Below are positions 7,172 to 15,706 of a DNA stretch of 64,000 nt, in pieces; within the stretch, counting starts at the first letter, position 1, and each line of letters begins with the position of its first letter. This DNA comes from an uncultured Bacteroidales bacterium (lineage in GTDB: Bacteria > Bacteroidota > Bacteroidia > Bacteroidales > Paludibacteraceae): NCBI GenBank assembly GCA_903911085.1, contig CAIWCC010000241.1:1-64000 (forward strand). Reading direction: 5' to 3'. The translations under genes were made by a program, and so were the position numbers. The notes below the pieces were generated by a model, which saw nothing but the letters and a program-made list of their open reading frames with translations, made no database searches and was not told the origin of the DNA.

Positions 7172-9469
7172 TCAAATATTTATTGTTATAACAATCGTTT
7201 CATTGGGTCGAATAGTAATTTTTCGTTTTCCATAGAATTTATTTTCTGTCCAAGGCACTGATTTAAGTTTTTTATCCTCTACCAAAACAGATGTTTGCGC
7301 AGTCATACGAGTAGGATTTTTAATTCTCAATTTGGCAGATTTGGTATTGCAAGAAATTAGTTTGGTTTCAAGTTGGTCGAAAGTGGTTACTGATTTTTGT
7401 TCCAAATCGACATAAATACCTGGCAATTCGGTTATTGTGAGTAACAAATCTGTTTCAGCCCAAGTAGAGCCCGGAAAAATTTCTCCAATACCTTCGTACC
7501 AATCTGTTGTGCTTACGCGTTCGTTCATCCAGCCGTCTTTCATTCCTTTTATTGGTCTGTCGGGGCGCGATAGATATTGTGGAACAGACTGTAATATATC
7601 TTTCAACAAATTTAAATACAACGTATTACCCGTAGCACGATATATACGTAACAGTGCTAATCCTGAATGCGTACAGATACCTGGCGAACCATGTTTGTTT
7701 TGTGTATTGGCAAAAACGGCACCTTTAGTTTTCATGTTCATTTTGCCAAAAAGTGTTGTTGGTGGAAATTTATAATCGTATGACATTACCCAAGTTGAAA
7801 ATTGAGCAGCTGTTTCGCAAGCATAATTGAGCCATTTTTTATCACCGGTAACATCGTATAAAACTGCAAACGATTCCAGTATTCCATACAATGACTCACT
7901 GTCAGGATTTTGTAATGCATCACCAGGTCCACCACAGCTTACGCCTTTGGAAATGTAATCGTCGTACATCTGTTGAGCCGATTGGCAAGCTACATCTAAA
8001 TAAATTTTATTGTTGAAATAACTCGATGCAAAAGCCAATGCAGCCGGAGCAATTCCTGCACTCGTAGAACCTCCAACTGTTATTTCGCCAGTCTTACTAT
8101 CTACAAATTGTCCAAATTGGTTGTTATTTTTCCACAGTTTAACAAAAGCATCTGCTACGCCGCGCGTTCCGTTTTCCCAAATTGGTTTCACGGTAATTTT
8201 CTGTATTTTCATCAAATCAAATTGTTTGATGATATAATACAGTGCATCAGCACTTTTACGAATTAAATGCCAGTTTTTGGATTGTGGTTTACGAATATCG
8301 CCTCCATACCATTTGTTACCATTTTCGCCACTGTCCCAGAAAAAGCCAGATGGAGAAATACCGTTTGGAAACAACCAATCGAAATTGGCTAACACATTTG
8401 CTTGAGTTTTTTTATTTGCAGAAAATAGCAATGGATAAGTGCTTATCATGCCGCCAGTCCAACCTATCTGCCAGTCTTGCAAGAACATACTCCGCATCCC
8501 GATAGCATAATAGCCCCATTCCGGTACAAAGTTTTGCGTGTTGAATTTATTTTCAATTAAATCGTAACAAGCCGAGAATGGAATTTGCGAAGCAAAAATG
8601 GACTGCGGACACAAATCTTTTCTAATTTGTAGATATTTATCAAATACTGATTGAATTTTAGGAGCTTCGAATTTATGAACACGAAACGTAAATTTCACTT
8701 CGTCACCTCGTTTAAAATCTGCTGGTTTATCAACAGACGGTACTTGATTATCGCAAATTTGATATTTGAATTGCTCACGAACTAATGGTGAACAAAGACT
8801 GATGGTTGCACTTTTACGGTTGAGCGATTCCACAATACTCATACCCAAATCGCCATAAGTATTGGCTTGAACGGTTGTCAGAAAAAATCCATATTTAGAA
8901 CTAACTGACTGAAATCCAATGCAAGGCAATGCCATACTGCCACTACGCTCCTGAATTTGTGAAACACCTTCTGATATATTTAAACGCGGAACATCAGAAA
9001 TAATCATCGGTTTATCTTTGCCTATGTCGCGAGGATCATTCAATTTTGGAGAATACGGTATTCGTCGTGATTCGTAGCGATTACCGTTGTAAACTGATGC
9101 GGGCAATAGTACGTAATTATCTTTGTTCCAATCATTAAACTGAAATTCGACCAATGCAGCTGCAGATTTTTCAAATCCTTTTGCCAGACGAAATGTTACT
9201 AAATACTCATAAGTTTCAGTGTCAATTTGTTTCTCTACTTTTTTCACTTCCCAAGTGGCGGTTTGTGTTTGGATATTATATTGATTATCTGCTTGTTGTC
9301 GCCAAATCATTTTATTATATATGGAATAATCATATTGCTGCACTGCAAAACGTAAATTAAATTGTGCAAAAAGAAAATTTGGAATGAAAAGAAGAATTAG
9401 AAAACCCCTAACCCCTAAAGGGGAATTAAAGTTAGTATTGTTTTCTAAATTATTTTCTGTAATTATCAT
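7172..9469 (-). CDS. Secreted (alpha/alpha)6-barrel-like glycosidase candidate (765 aa)
   Basis: I chose the ATG at 9469 over a TTG at 9508 that lies inside a repeat. The N-terminus then reads MIITENNLENN, SPLGVRGF, then a hydrophobic core (LILLFIPNFLFAQ) that should be a signal peptide. The SPLGVRGF part is encoded by a palindromic repeat. Residues about 300-650 (QIGWTGGMISTYPLL, FWDSGENGNKWYGGD, GGPGDALQNPDSESLYGILE, HSGLALLRIYRATG) look like an alpha/alpha toroid, as in several polysaccharide-processing GH and PL families. A C-terminal beta-sandwich follows. I cannot name the family. It is paired with the next gene, 10 bp apart. Confidence 0.65.
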   Translation of the reverse strand: MIITENNLENNTNFNSPLGVRGFLILLFIPNFLFAQFNLRFAVQQYDYSIYNKMIWRQQADNQYNIQTQTATWEVKKVEKQIDTETYEYLVTFRLAKGFEKSAAALVEFQFNDWNKDNYVLLPASVYNGNRYESRRIPYSPKLNDPRDIGKDKPMIISDVPRLNISEGVSQIQERSGSMALPCIGFQSVSSKYGFFLTTVQANTYGDLGMSIVESLNRKSATISLCSPLVREQFKYQICDNQVPSVDKPADFKRGDEVKFTFRVHKFEAPKIQSVFDKYLQIRKDLCPQSIFASQIPFSACYDLIENKFNTQNFVPEWGYYAIGMRSMFLQDWQIGWTGGMISTYPLLFSANKKTQANVLANFDWLFPNGISPSGFFWDSGENGNKWYGGDIRKPQSKNWHLIRKSADALYYIIKQFDLMKIQKITVKPIWENGTRGVADAFVKLWKNNNQFGQFVDSKTGEITVGGSTSAGIAPAALAFASSYFNNKIYLDVACQSAQQMYDDYISKGVSCGGPGDALQNPDSESLYGILESFAVLYDVTGDKKWLNYACETAAQFSTWVMSYDYKFPPTTLFGKMNMKTKGAVFANTQNKHGSPGICTHSGLALLRIYRATGNTLYLNLLKDILQSVPQYLSRPDRPIKGMKDGWMNERVSTTDWYEGIGEIFPGSTWAETDLLLTITELPGIYVDLEQKSVTTFDQLETKLISCNTKSAKLRIKNPTRMTAQTSVLVEDKKLKSVPWTENKFYGKRKITIRPNETIVITINI
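9401..9440. repeat. CCCCTAAAGGGG palindromic repeat inside a signal-peptide coding region
   Basis: This is the same repeat as at 9737-9773 and 23342-23375: ACCCCTAAAGGGGA followed by a short spacer and GTATTG. On the minus strand it encodes SPLGVRGF near the N-terminus of the 765-aa protein. Confidence 0.7.
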
Positions 9470-9505
9470 TTTATATAATGTATATATGTCAAAATTTAAC
9501 GTAAT

Positions 9506-9745
9506 CAATACTTGTTACTACTCAACACCCCACTTTTTTTGTAATTATTTGATTTTCAGTTCGACAAGTCGAACTGAAAATCAAATGTTAGGTCTTATGT
9601 TCACTTTATCCCCCAGTTGCGCTTCGCTTACTGGGGGTTAATCACATTTAACCCCTATCGGGGTAAAGACTTATTCTATTATGGATCAACTAAATGAATA
9701 TTTAATTGATAATATAATGAGGTGCTGAGTAGTTACCAATACTTG
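9506..9745. mobile_element. MITE-like element of about 222 bp with 9-bp target duplication
   Basis: Direct repeats CAATACTTG (9506-9514 and 9737-9745) flank a segment with imperfect inverted ends. These are GTTACTACTCAACACC (9514-9529) and the complement of GGTGCTGAGTAGTTAC (9721-9736), matching at 14 of 16 positions. Inside are a perfect 18-bp palindrome (9547-9586, 4-nt loop), a CCCCCAGT/ACTGGGGG hairpin (9610-9637) and ACCCC-TATC-GGGGT. The copy of the target repeat at 23.36 kb has no insertion and serves as an empty site. There is no coding capacity. It separates the SASA esterase gene from the 765-aa gene and probably sits in the promoter region of the latter. Confidence 0.65.
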
Positions 9746-9773
9746 CATAGTTCCCCTTTAGGAGTTAGGGGTA
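9737..9773 (-). repeat. CCCCTTTAGG repeat, target of the MITE-like element
   Basis: CAATACTTGCATAG followed by TTCCCCTTTAGGAGTTAGGGG. It matches the reverse complement of 23342-23375, apart from small differences. Confidence 0.65.
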
Positions 9774-9779
9774 GTTCAT

Positions 9780-11315
9780 TTACTGCACATCAGTTCTAAA
9801 CGGCGTTGCTGGCAAATTTTCTTTGTTATACAAATTCATTTGCGGACACAATCTCCAACCTGCCCTAACAGCTACTGGATTTTCTACTCCTTCGGCAGAA
9901 ACAATCACTTTGTCTTTCACAATTTCGGCTTTTGCTTGTACAAAAACTTTATCATCTCCGGCAATAGTAAAATCCTTTAATTCACCACCTTTTGCCACTA
10001 AACCAGTGCCTATGTGTGTAAAGGTAAGAATAATTTTATTACCATCCACTTTCATAGATTTATAAACAGGGCCTGAATACTCAATTTTTTCACCATAAGC
10101 CACCGCTCTAGCTGCCAATGTCAAACGTTCGCCAACAGGTTGCTTATTTCCTGGATGTACATCTAGTGTATCATCAACATCATAAGTGACTGTCATGGCA
10201 GTATTTGCCACTTTTTGCCATGTCAATAATTGCGCTTCTTTTAGTTCTGGAAAATGGTTTTTCCAACCTGGAATTTGCACAATTAGGAATGGAAATTCGC
10301 CTTGCTTCCACTCTGTTCTCCAATTTTTTATTAAAGCTGGAAGCAAAGTGCGGTATTGCAAACCACGACTGGCATTGGCTTCGCCTTGGTACCAAACAGC
10401 ACCTTTAATGGCGTAAGGAATAAGCGGAGAAATCATAGTATTCCAAAGTCCGGTGGGACCGCCACGTTCAGCTGGACTCATAGGTGCACTCGGTTTGCGA
10501 GGTAATGGCTTATTTTGAAGGACTGCTTGAGCAGAATCAATGCTGAATTGTTCGGCCAATGATGCTTTATTCAACTCATAACCCTGCAATTTTGGACCAA
10601 ATTCTTTTAGACTTTTTGTGTAATTTTCCATAATACTTTTCAATTCTGGAAATGACTCAAGTGTTTCTTTGCTCATCCAGTTTTCGCAAGCGGTACCGCC
10701 ATACGACGAGTTGATAAGACCAATCGGAACATTCAGATTTTTGAGTAATTCCCTTCCAAAAAAGAAAGCAACCGCAGAAAAATTTTCAGCAGTTTTACTG
10801 TCGCACACATACCATTTGCCGTTTACATCTGAAACGAGCGCAGGAATGTCGGTTGATTTTTTTAGTGGAACAGAAAACTGACGGAGAAGTGGATAATTTT
10901 GTGCATCTTTCAACACATCAGCGACTTTTGGATATTCGCCCAAGGCCTTAACTGCTCGTAAAGGGAAACCCATATTGCTTTGTCCGCTACAAAGCCACAC
11001 TTCGCCCACCAAAACATTTTTCAAAGTAATTATATTTTTACCTGTAATCACCAGATTTTGAGGACTATTGTTTTCTTTCATCGGCTTCAGTTTAACCATC
11101 CATTTGCCATTTTCGGTTACGGTTTCCACTTTCTGACCGTTAAATTCAACGTTAATTTTTTCGCCATTATCAGCAGTTCCCCAAATTGGAACTTCCACAC
11201 CACGCTGAAAAACAGCATTATCACTAAATAAACTGTTTGGCTTAACATCTGCCGCACTCATCTTGCCAACAAATAGAAAGGCAAGAATTGAAATCATTAA
11301 TACACTCTTTTTCAT
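9780..11315 (-). CDS. SASA-family O-acetylesterase (511 aa)
   Basis: The ATG at 11315 (MKKSVLMISILAFLFVG) gives a normal signal peptide. An upstream TTG at 11351 would overlap the preceding gene. The protein matches sialate-O-acetylesterase-like (SASA/DUF303) enzymes. Ser113 lies in GEVWLCSGQSNM, GAVWYQGEANA is the oxyanion/structural block, and the catalytic His is expected in DTLDVHPGNKQPVGERL. In polysaccharide loci such enzymes remove acetyl groups from xylan, pectin or other glycans, so sialate need not be the substrate. It is 32 bp downstream of the beta-helix gene and is a paralogue of the gene at 15.7-17.2 kb. It appears intact. Confidence 0.85.
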   Translation of the reverse strand: MKKSVLMISILAFLFVGKMSAADVKPNSLFSDNAVFQRGVEVPIWGTADNGEKINVEFNGQKVETVTENGKWMVKLKPMKENNSPQNLVITGKNIITLKNVLVGEVWLCSGQSNMGFPLRAVKALGEYPKVADVLKDAQNYPLLRQFSVPLKKSTDIPALVSDVNGKWYVCDSKTAENFSAVAFFFGRELLKNLNVPIGLINSSYGGTACENWMSKETLESFPELKSIMENYTKSLKEFGPKLQGYELNKASLAEQFSIDSAQAVLQNKPLPRKPSAPMSPAERGGPTGLWNTMISPLIPYAIKGAVWYQGEANASRGLQYRTLLPALIKNWRTEWKQGEFPFLIVQIPGWKNHFPELKEAQLLTWQKVANTAMTVTYDVDDTLDVHPGNKQPVGERLTLAARAVAYGEKIEYSGPVYKSMKVDGNKIILTFTHIGTGLVAKGGELKDFTIAGDDKVFVQAKAEIVKDKVIVSAEGVENPVAVRAGWRLCPQMNLYNKENLPATPFRTDVQ

Positions 11316-11347
11316 GGAATTAAATTTATTATTTGTTATTATACGTA

Positions 11348-13498
11348 TCAATTTCTATCCAAAATTTCCGTTCCGTTTTCCTTTTTCAAAGGCACATTTT
11401 CAAAACGTTTTATTTCCTTATCTGTTGGTAATTTTATGCGGTATTCGTCCACAAAAAGTCCCATTTTTTCCGTGGGTAATGCTTTGAATTCAGGTAAATC
11501 TTTGAAAATTCTACTGTCTGGTTTTAAATAAAATTTGAAGTTTTTCAAGTCCGAAAATCCTGGGTCTTCTTTATATGCCATATTTTTATATTTTGCTGGT
11601 GCTGGAATTGAAATAGTATCATGTTCCTTGTTGTTCGATTCCAGAATTCGGTTTCTAAATTGAATCGTATTCATTATCGCCACATTGTTGAAAATTTTAT
11701 TAGAATCAACCATTTGCGGAAAAGACAAAAACTGAAAACCGTAATTACAATTCACTGCAATATTATTGTAACACTCCATCGAATGTGGATTATTTTTCTT
11801 GGCCTGTGTACCCGATTTGTACAAAAATGCCGTTCCACGTCGTTTGGGTTCGCTGCACAAAGCTACGATATTTCCATATACTTTCATCTCACGATGGTCA
11901 TCATCGAAATATATGCCATCGCCAATGGGACTATTGTGAATAAAATTATATGCAAAAGTATGATTTCCCATTTGATGATACTGGTCGTATGCATAAAATG
12001 CGCCCATATCGTCCGAAATTTTGCAATAATCGTACACCTCATTGTATTCAAATTTTGAATCCCAACTGCCAAAAAGAACACCCACATGTGGAGTATCATG
12101 AATCAGATTATGAGCAATATACATTCCTACTGCCACATGATGTCCGCCACCGCCTCCTCCAGTAAAACCTGCATTAATTCCAGCTTCGTAAATTCTTGTT
12201 AACTGGCTAAACTTATAAATATGATTATTCACCACTTTGAAGTTAGCAGCCAAACGAGGAACAGAATTTTCATTACCGCCACGAAGCCAAACACCGCCTC
12301 CACCTAAATTGTATAAATCGTTGCTTAATATTGTGTGATTTTTTCCACCATCCACAACGATTGCAGTTTTTGTTATATTTCTGACAGTACATCCAGCAAT
12401 CAAATTATTCTCACCACCCAAAATCTGAATTCCATTCGACATATTTTCTTCAACAGTTAAGCGTTTTAAATGAATGTTGGCAGTATTATTTAACTGAATC
12501 AAGGCTACATTTACATCAGCAATGCGAGCACCACCTTTAGTAATCTTTTTTGGTGGATAAAAGTACAATTTTTTGTCTTTAAAATCAATAGCCCATTCGC
12601 CCGGTTGGTCAATTTCTTCGAGCAAATTCATTAACCAATATGGCTCTTTTCCGTTTCCTTCAGGTCGAGTATATTTGTTGCCAATTCCACCAGCTATTGG
12701 AACGCTAAGTTTAATAGTCTGATTCACAGTATCAATTTGAGCAATACGCACTGCTTCGTTTTGCCACGGAATTCGCCAAAATCCTTTAATCCAAACACCT
12801 CTATCTAAGACATTTATCCAATGATTTGTGCGCTTGTCACGATATTCAAAAACTCCTTGACGTGGTGGAGCTGCATCTTTTTGTCCCGCTGCATAAAAAT
12901 TAGCCCAATCAGCATTTTTCACTTCCTGACCGCCACCGTTGATAATCACTTTGCGCATAGTCATTTCACCCACATTTGGATAACGTGAAAGTGGCATTCG
13001 TTCATTATCCAAAAAAAGCTCAACGATACCGCCATCATCGTTAAATTTATCTGGATAAGCTCTTATATTCTTGATTTTCAATGCTAATAAATCCAATTCC
13101 AGAATTTTGCCTCTGAGCTTTGGTTCAATTCTATCCAAAGTTGATTTTGCAGAAATCGTCTTAAAATCTGATGGTAGAATTTCATTCGACCCTCGTAAGA
13201 AAACCTTTTCATCTTTGTAAGCCGAATAAATTACAGGATTTTGCGCGGTTCCACCATCTTCTTTTCCAAGCTTAAAAGGTTGGTTCAATGAATATGCGCC
13301 ACCACGAATGAATACGGTTGCAGTTTGCGAAGCATGATTGATAGATTTCACGGCATCTCTGGCTTTTTCGAGCGTGGCAAAAGGTTTATCAATAGAACCA
13401 TTATTATTGTCGTTGCCAGAAATACTTACATAAAATGTTTGCGCAGACAAAACAGCGTAACATGTTATAAATAAAATTGATACAAAGTGTTTTTTCAT
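11348..13498 (-). CDS. Secreted right-handed beta-helix enzyme, GH141-like (716 aa)
   Basis: A signal peptide covers residues 1-19. The mature N-terminus (FYVSISGNDNNNGSIDKPFA, then TLEKARDAVKS) and the segment RGVWIKGFWRIPW, followed by repeated turns of right-handed parallel beta-helix (NNLIAGCTVRN, NHTILSNDLYNLGGGGVWLRGG, GMYIAHNLIHD, FEYNEVYDY), place it with pectin-lyase-fold proteins. The closest type I know is GH141 and relatives acting on pectic glycans. It is a paralogue of the 766-aa protein at 20.2-22.5 kb. It starts 9 bp after the upstream gene in a continuous operon. No T9SS domain is present. The exact activity (hydrolase or lyase) is not deducible. Confidence 0.75.
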   Translation of the reverse strand: MKKHFVSILFITCYAVLSAQTFYVSISGNDNNNGSIDKPFATLEKARDAVKSINHASQTATVFIRGGAYSLNQPFKLGKEDGGTAQNPVIYSAYKDEKVFLRGSNEILPSDFKTISAKSTLDRIEPKLRGKILELDLLALKIKNIRAYPDKFNDDGGIVELFLDNERMPLSRYPNVGEMTMRKVIINGGGQEVKNADWANFYAAGQKDAAPPRQGVFEYRDKRTNHWINVLDRGVWIKGFWRIPWQNEAVRIAQIDTVNQTIKLSVPIAGGIGNKYTRPEGNGKEPYWLMNLLEEIDQPGEWAIDFKDKKLYFYPPKKITKGGARIADVNVALIQLNNTANIHLKRLTVEENMSNGIQILGGENNLIAGCTVRNITKTAIVVDGGKNHTILSNDLYNLGGGGVWLRGGNENSVPRLAANFKVVNNHIYKFSQLTRIYEAGINAGFTGGGGGGHHVAVGMYIAHNLIHDTPHVGVLFGSWDSKFEYNEVYDYCKISDDMGAFYAYDQYHQMGNHTFAYNFIHNSPIGDGIYFDDDHREMKVYGNIVALCSEPKRRGTAFLYKSGTQAKKNNPHSMECYNNIAVNCNYGFQFLSFPQMVDSNKIFNNVAIMNTIQFRNRILESNNKEHDTISIPAPAKYKNMAYKEDPGFSDLKNFKFYLKPDSRIFKDLPEFKALPTEKMGLFVDEYRIKLPTDKEIKRFENVPLKKENGTEILDRN

Positions 13499-13507
13499 AA
13501 TATAATT

Positions 13508-15679
13508 TTAAAAATCAGTTTTAACTTGATTAGATTTATCTTTATCCACAATTGAAATATTGGCTATGCCATTGGTAACTACAACTGATATATCGGTTGG
13601 ATTTGACAGGCTAATTATCGGTTTTCCATTTAGTAATAATGATGAAAAATTAGTTGCAATCATTTTTTTTAGTTTGCCGTTATTATCCGCTTGAATTGCT
13701 GCCAATCCATTACAATTTATTGTATATGAACTATTTGCAATACTTAAACTCTGTGAACCTTTAATTTCAGTAAAAGTGAAAGAACCATCTTCATTAATTA
13801 CGCCATTTGGAAATTCACGTTTTGAAATGCCTAGTTTAGAAATATCTGCTACTGAATAAGATTTCGCAACCGCCTTAACTTCAATCTCTTTCCAAAGTTT
13901 TTGGATATTATTTCCATCAAAATCGTAAGTTGCCGAGCCTTCCACCATCAGTTTACCACCTTTATCTACATAATTTTTCAGGAACTGAAAAGTAGATTTT
14001 CGCGCATATTGAGGATATAAAAACACCATGGCATCAAATTCATGTCCTTGTAAAACTGGTTTTCCATTTACACCAATTCTTAGGCGACCATCTGCTATTA
14101 AATCCGTGGGAACTAAGGCATTCAAGTAACCAGCATTCCACAATTCAGTAGCTTTCTCTTCAATTCGTAGACTATTATTTATATCCATCATGCCTCGTTT
14201 GGTGGAATCGGGATACCAGTTGGCAAGTGATTCCATACCAAAAACCACTAGCAATTTAATTTTAGGAAACGACGGATTGAATCGGTTCAACAATCGAGCT
14301 GCATTTTCTACTTTATTAATTTGTTCTAAAGCTTCTGGTTTTTCTACACTTACGCCCCAGTTTTGAATGTCGTTGATGGCATGGTAATGTGTGCGGATAC
14401 CATAAGTGAGGTCTTTAAATGCTTTATTTACAATATTATCCAGATTTTTATTATAATACATATTGTACATCACATTTTGAGGATAAGTGAACCCAATACC
14501 CATTTGCGTGGCCGTGGGCGATCCTTCATCACTGTGCCCGTAATCACGTTTTACATTCCACCAGTTCAGTCCAGTTTGCCAAATTTCGTCGCCATCAAGC
14601 GAATTGTGATGCGTGTCGTGCAATCCAATAAAAGTTGTTGGACCATAAAATTCTTTTCCTTTATCGTAAATAATTTTCTCCAAATTCATTGTAGCACTGC
14701 GCATTATCGCCATATAACTATTAATGGCTTTGATGCGAATTTCGGGTTTTCCAAGTGGTGCATAACGCATATCGAGCAAAGTTTTGTCCATTTCCATTCC
14801 GGTGGTTGCCTTCAATTTATCGGCCATTGCCAATGAATAAGGCCTTTCACGAAAAACTTCATTCGTTTTTTTCAATTCCCAAGTAGTAGATACCCTTAAA
14901 TTGGTATATTCATCCAATCCTACGCCATCAAACGGTATATCCGAATAAACTTTCAACGCTTGTGTGAGGTTTGAAACAGCTTCAGCACTGTGATTGCTGC
15001 AAAAATTATAATAATGTTGGGTAAGAATAAAAGCTGTATATCCTTTCATTTTTTTTCCAGCATCAAGTTTTAGTTCTACTGTTTCTTTACTTTCTGTAGC
15101 TTTACATTGAGCAGATAAATCAGTTAAAGTGCCCGGCTCATAAAAGCCATCTCCTACTTTGCGGAAAGCAAATACCTTAAACAATTCACTTTTCAATAAT
15201 GATTTCATATCGCGTACATGCCTGACTTTCACCAAATATGTCCCACTACCATTGTCATCCAACAGCACTTCGCCTTCCTGAATCATCCTTTCGGTATTTT
15301 CAATTGGCACTTTGTATCTTTTCTCCCAAAGTTGCAAGCCAATTTTTAAGCCCTTCTGATGTGCATATTTTACCATTCGGTCAAATATTGGATGCATGAT
15401 TTCGGGTTTATAAAAATCAACGCCATTACGTGAAGTTATAAAAATCAGCGTATATTTACTTAATTGGCACAAACTATCAATTTTAGCTTCATTTCGCTCC
15501 GGAATAAGCATATCTTTGGAGAAAAACCAATAAGCTACATTCGGATGATTTATAGCATCGAATGAAGCTATTTGATTGATAAATTTACCTTTATCTTGTC
15601 CAAATACTGAATTTGAAAGTAAGAATGAGATAAATACGAAAAACAGAATGTGTTTCTGAAAAAATGAAATTTGGCTCAT
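13508..15679 (-). CDS. Secreted TIM-barrel glycosidase candidate (723 aa)
   Basis: A signal peptide covers about residues 1-27 (ends VFGQ). The middle part resembles a TIM barrel: HPNVAYWFFSKDML, a TLIFITSRNGVDFY strand, MVKYAHQKGLKIGLQLW, FDGVGLDEYTNL (a DEY acid pair) and FIGLHDTHHNS. From about residue 470 a flavodoxin/GATase-like alpha/beta domain follows (KIKLLVVFGMESLANWYPD, YVDKGGKLMVEGSATYDFDG), then a beta-sandwich. This order resembles GH42-like or related clan A enzymes, but I cannot name a family. It lies between the SASA paralogue (27 bp) and the beta-helix gene (9 bp), so a role in the same glycan pathway is likely. Confidence 0.6.
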   Translation of the reverse strand: MSQISFFQKHILFFVFISFLLSNSVFGQDKGKFINQIASFDAINHPNVAYWFFSKDMLIPERNEAKIDSLCQLSKYTLIFITSRNGVDFYKPEIMHPIFDRMVKYAHQKGLKIGLQLWEKRYKVPIENTERMIQEGEVLLDDNGSGTYLVKVRHVRDMKSLLKSELFKVFAFRKVGDGFYEPGTLTDLSAQCKATESKETVELKLDAGKKMKGYTAFILTQHYYNFCSNHSAEAVSNLTQALKVYSDIPFDGVGLDEYTNLRVSTTWELKKTNEVFRERPYSLAMADKLKATTGMEMDKTLLDMRYAPLGKPEIRIKAINSYMAIMRSATMNLEKIIYDKGKEFYGPTTFIGLHDTHHNSLDGDEIWQTGLNWWNVKRDYGHSDEGSPTATQMGIGFTYPQNVMYNMYYNKNLDNIVNKAFKDLTYGIRTHYHAINDIQNWGVSVEKPEALEQINKVENAARLLNRFNPSFPKIKLLVVFGMESLANWYPDSTKRGMMDINNSLRIEEKATELWNAGYLNALVPTDLIADGRLRIGVNGKPVLQGHEFDAMVFLYPQYARKSTFQFLKNYVDKGGKLMVEGSATYDFDGNNIQKLWKEIEVKAVAKSYSVADISKLGISKREFPNGVINEDGSFTFTEIKGSQSLSIANSSYTINCNGLAAIQADNNGKLKKMIATNFSSLLLNGKPIISLSNPTDISVVVTNGIANISIVDKDKSNQVKTDF

Positions 15680-15706
15680 GATTGTAAAAGATTTATTTTG
15701 TGAAAA

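Noticed and set aside
9508..9508. TTG start for the 765-aa glycosidase
   Set aside because: It lies inside the target duplication of the MITE-like element; the ATG at 9469 gives a better signal peptide.
11621..12058. Plus-strand ORF of 145 aa opposite the beta-helix gene
   Set aside because: Antisense shadow of a well-supported gene. The same holds for 14363-14836 and for several open frames opposite the T9SS repeat genes.
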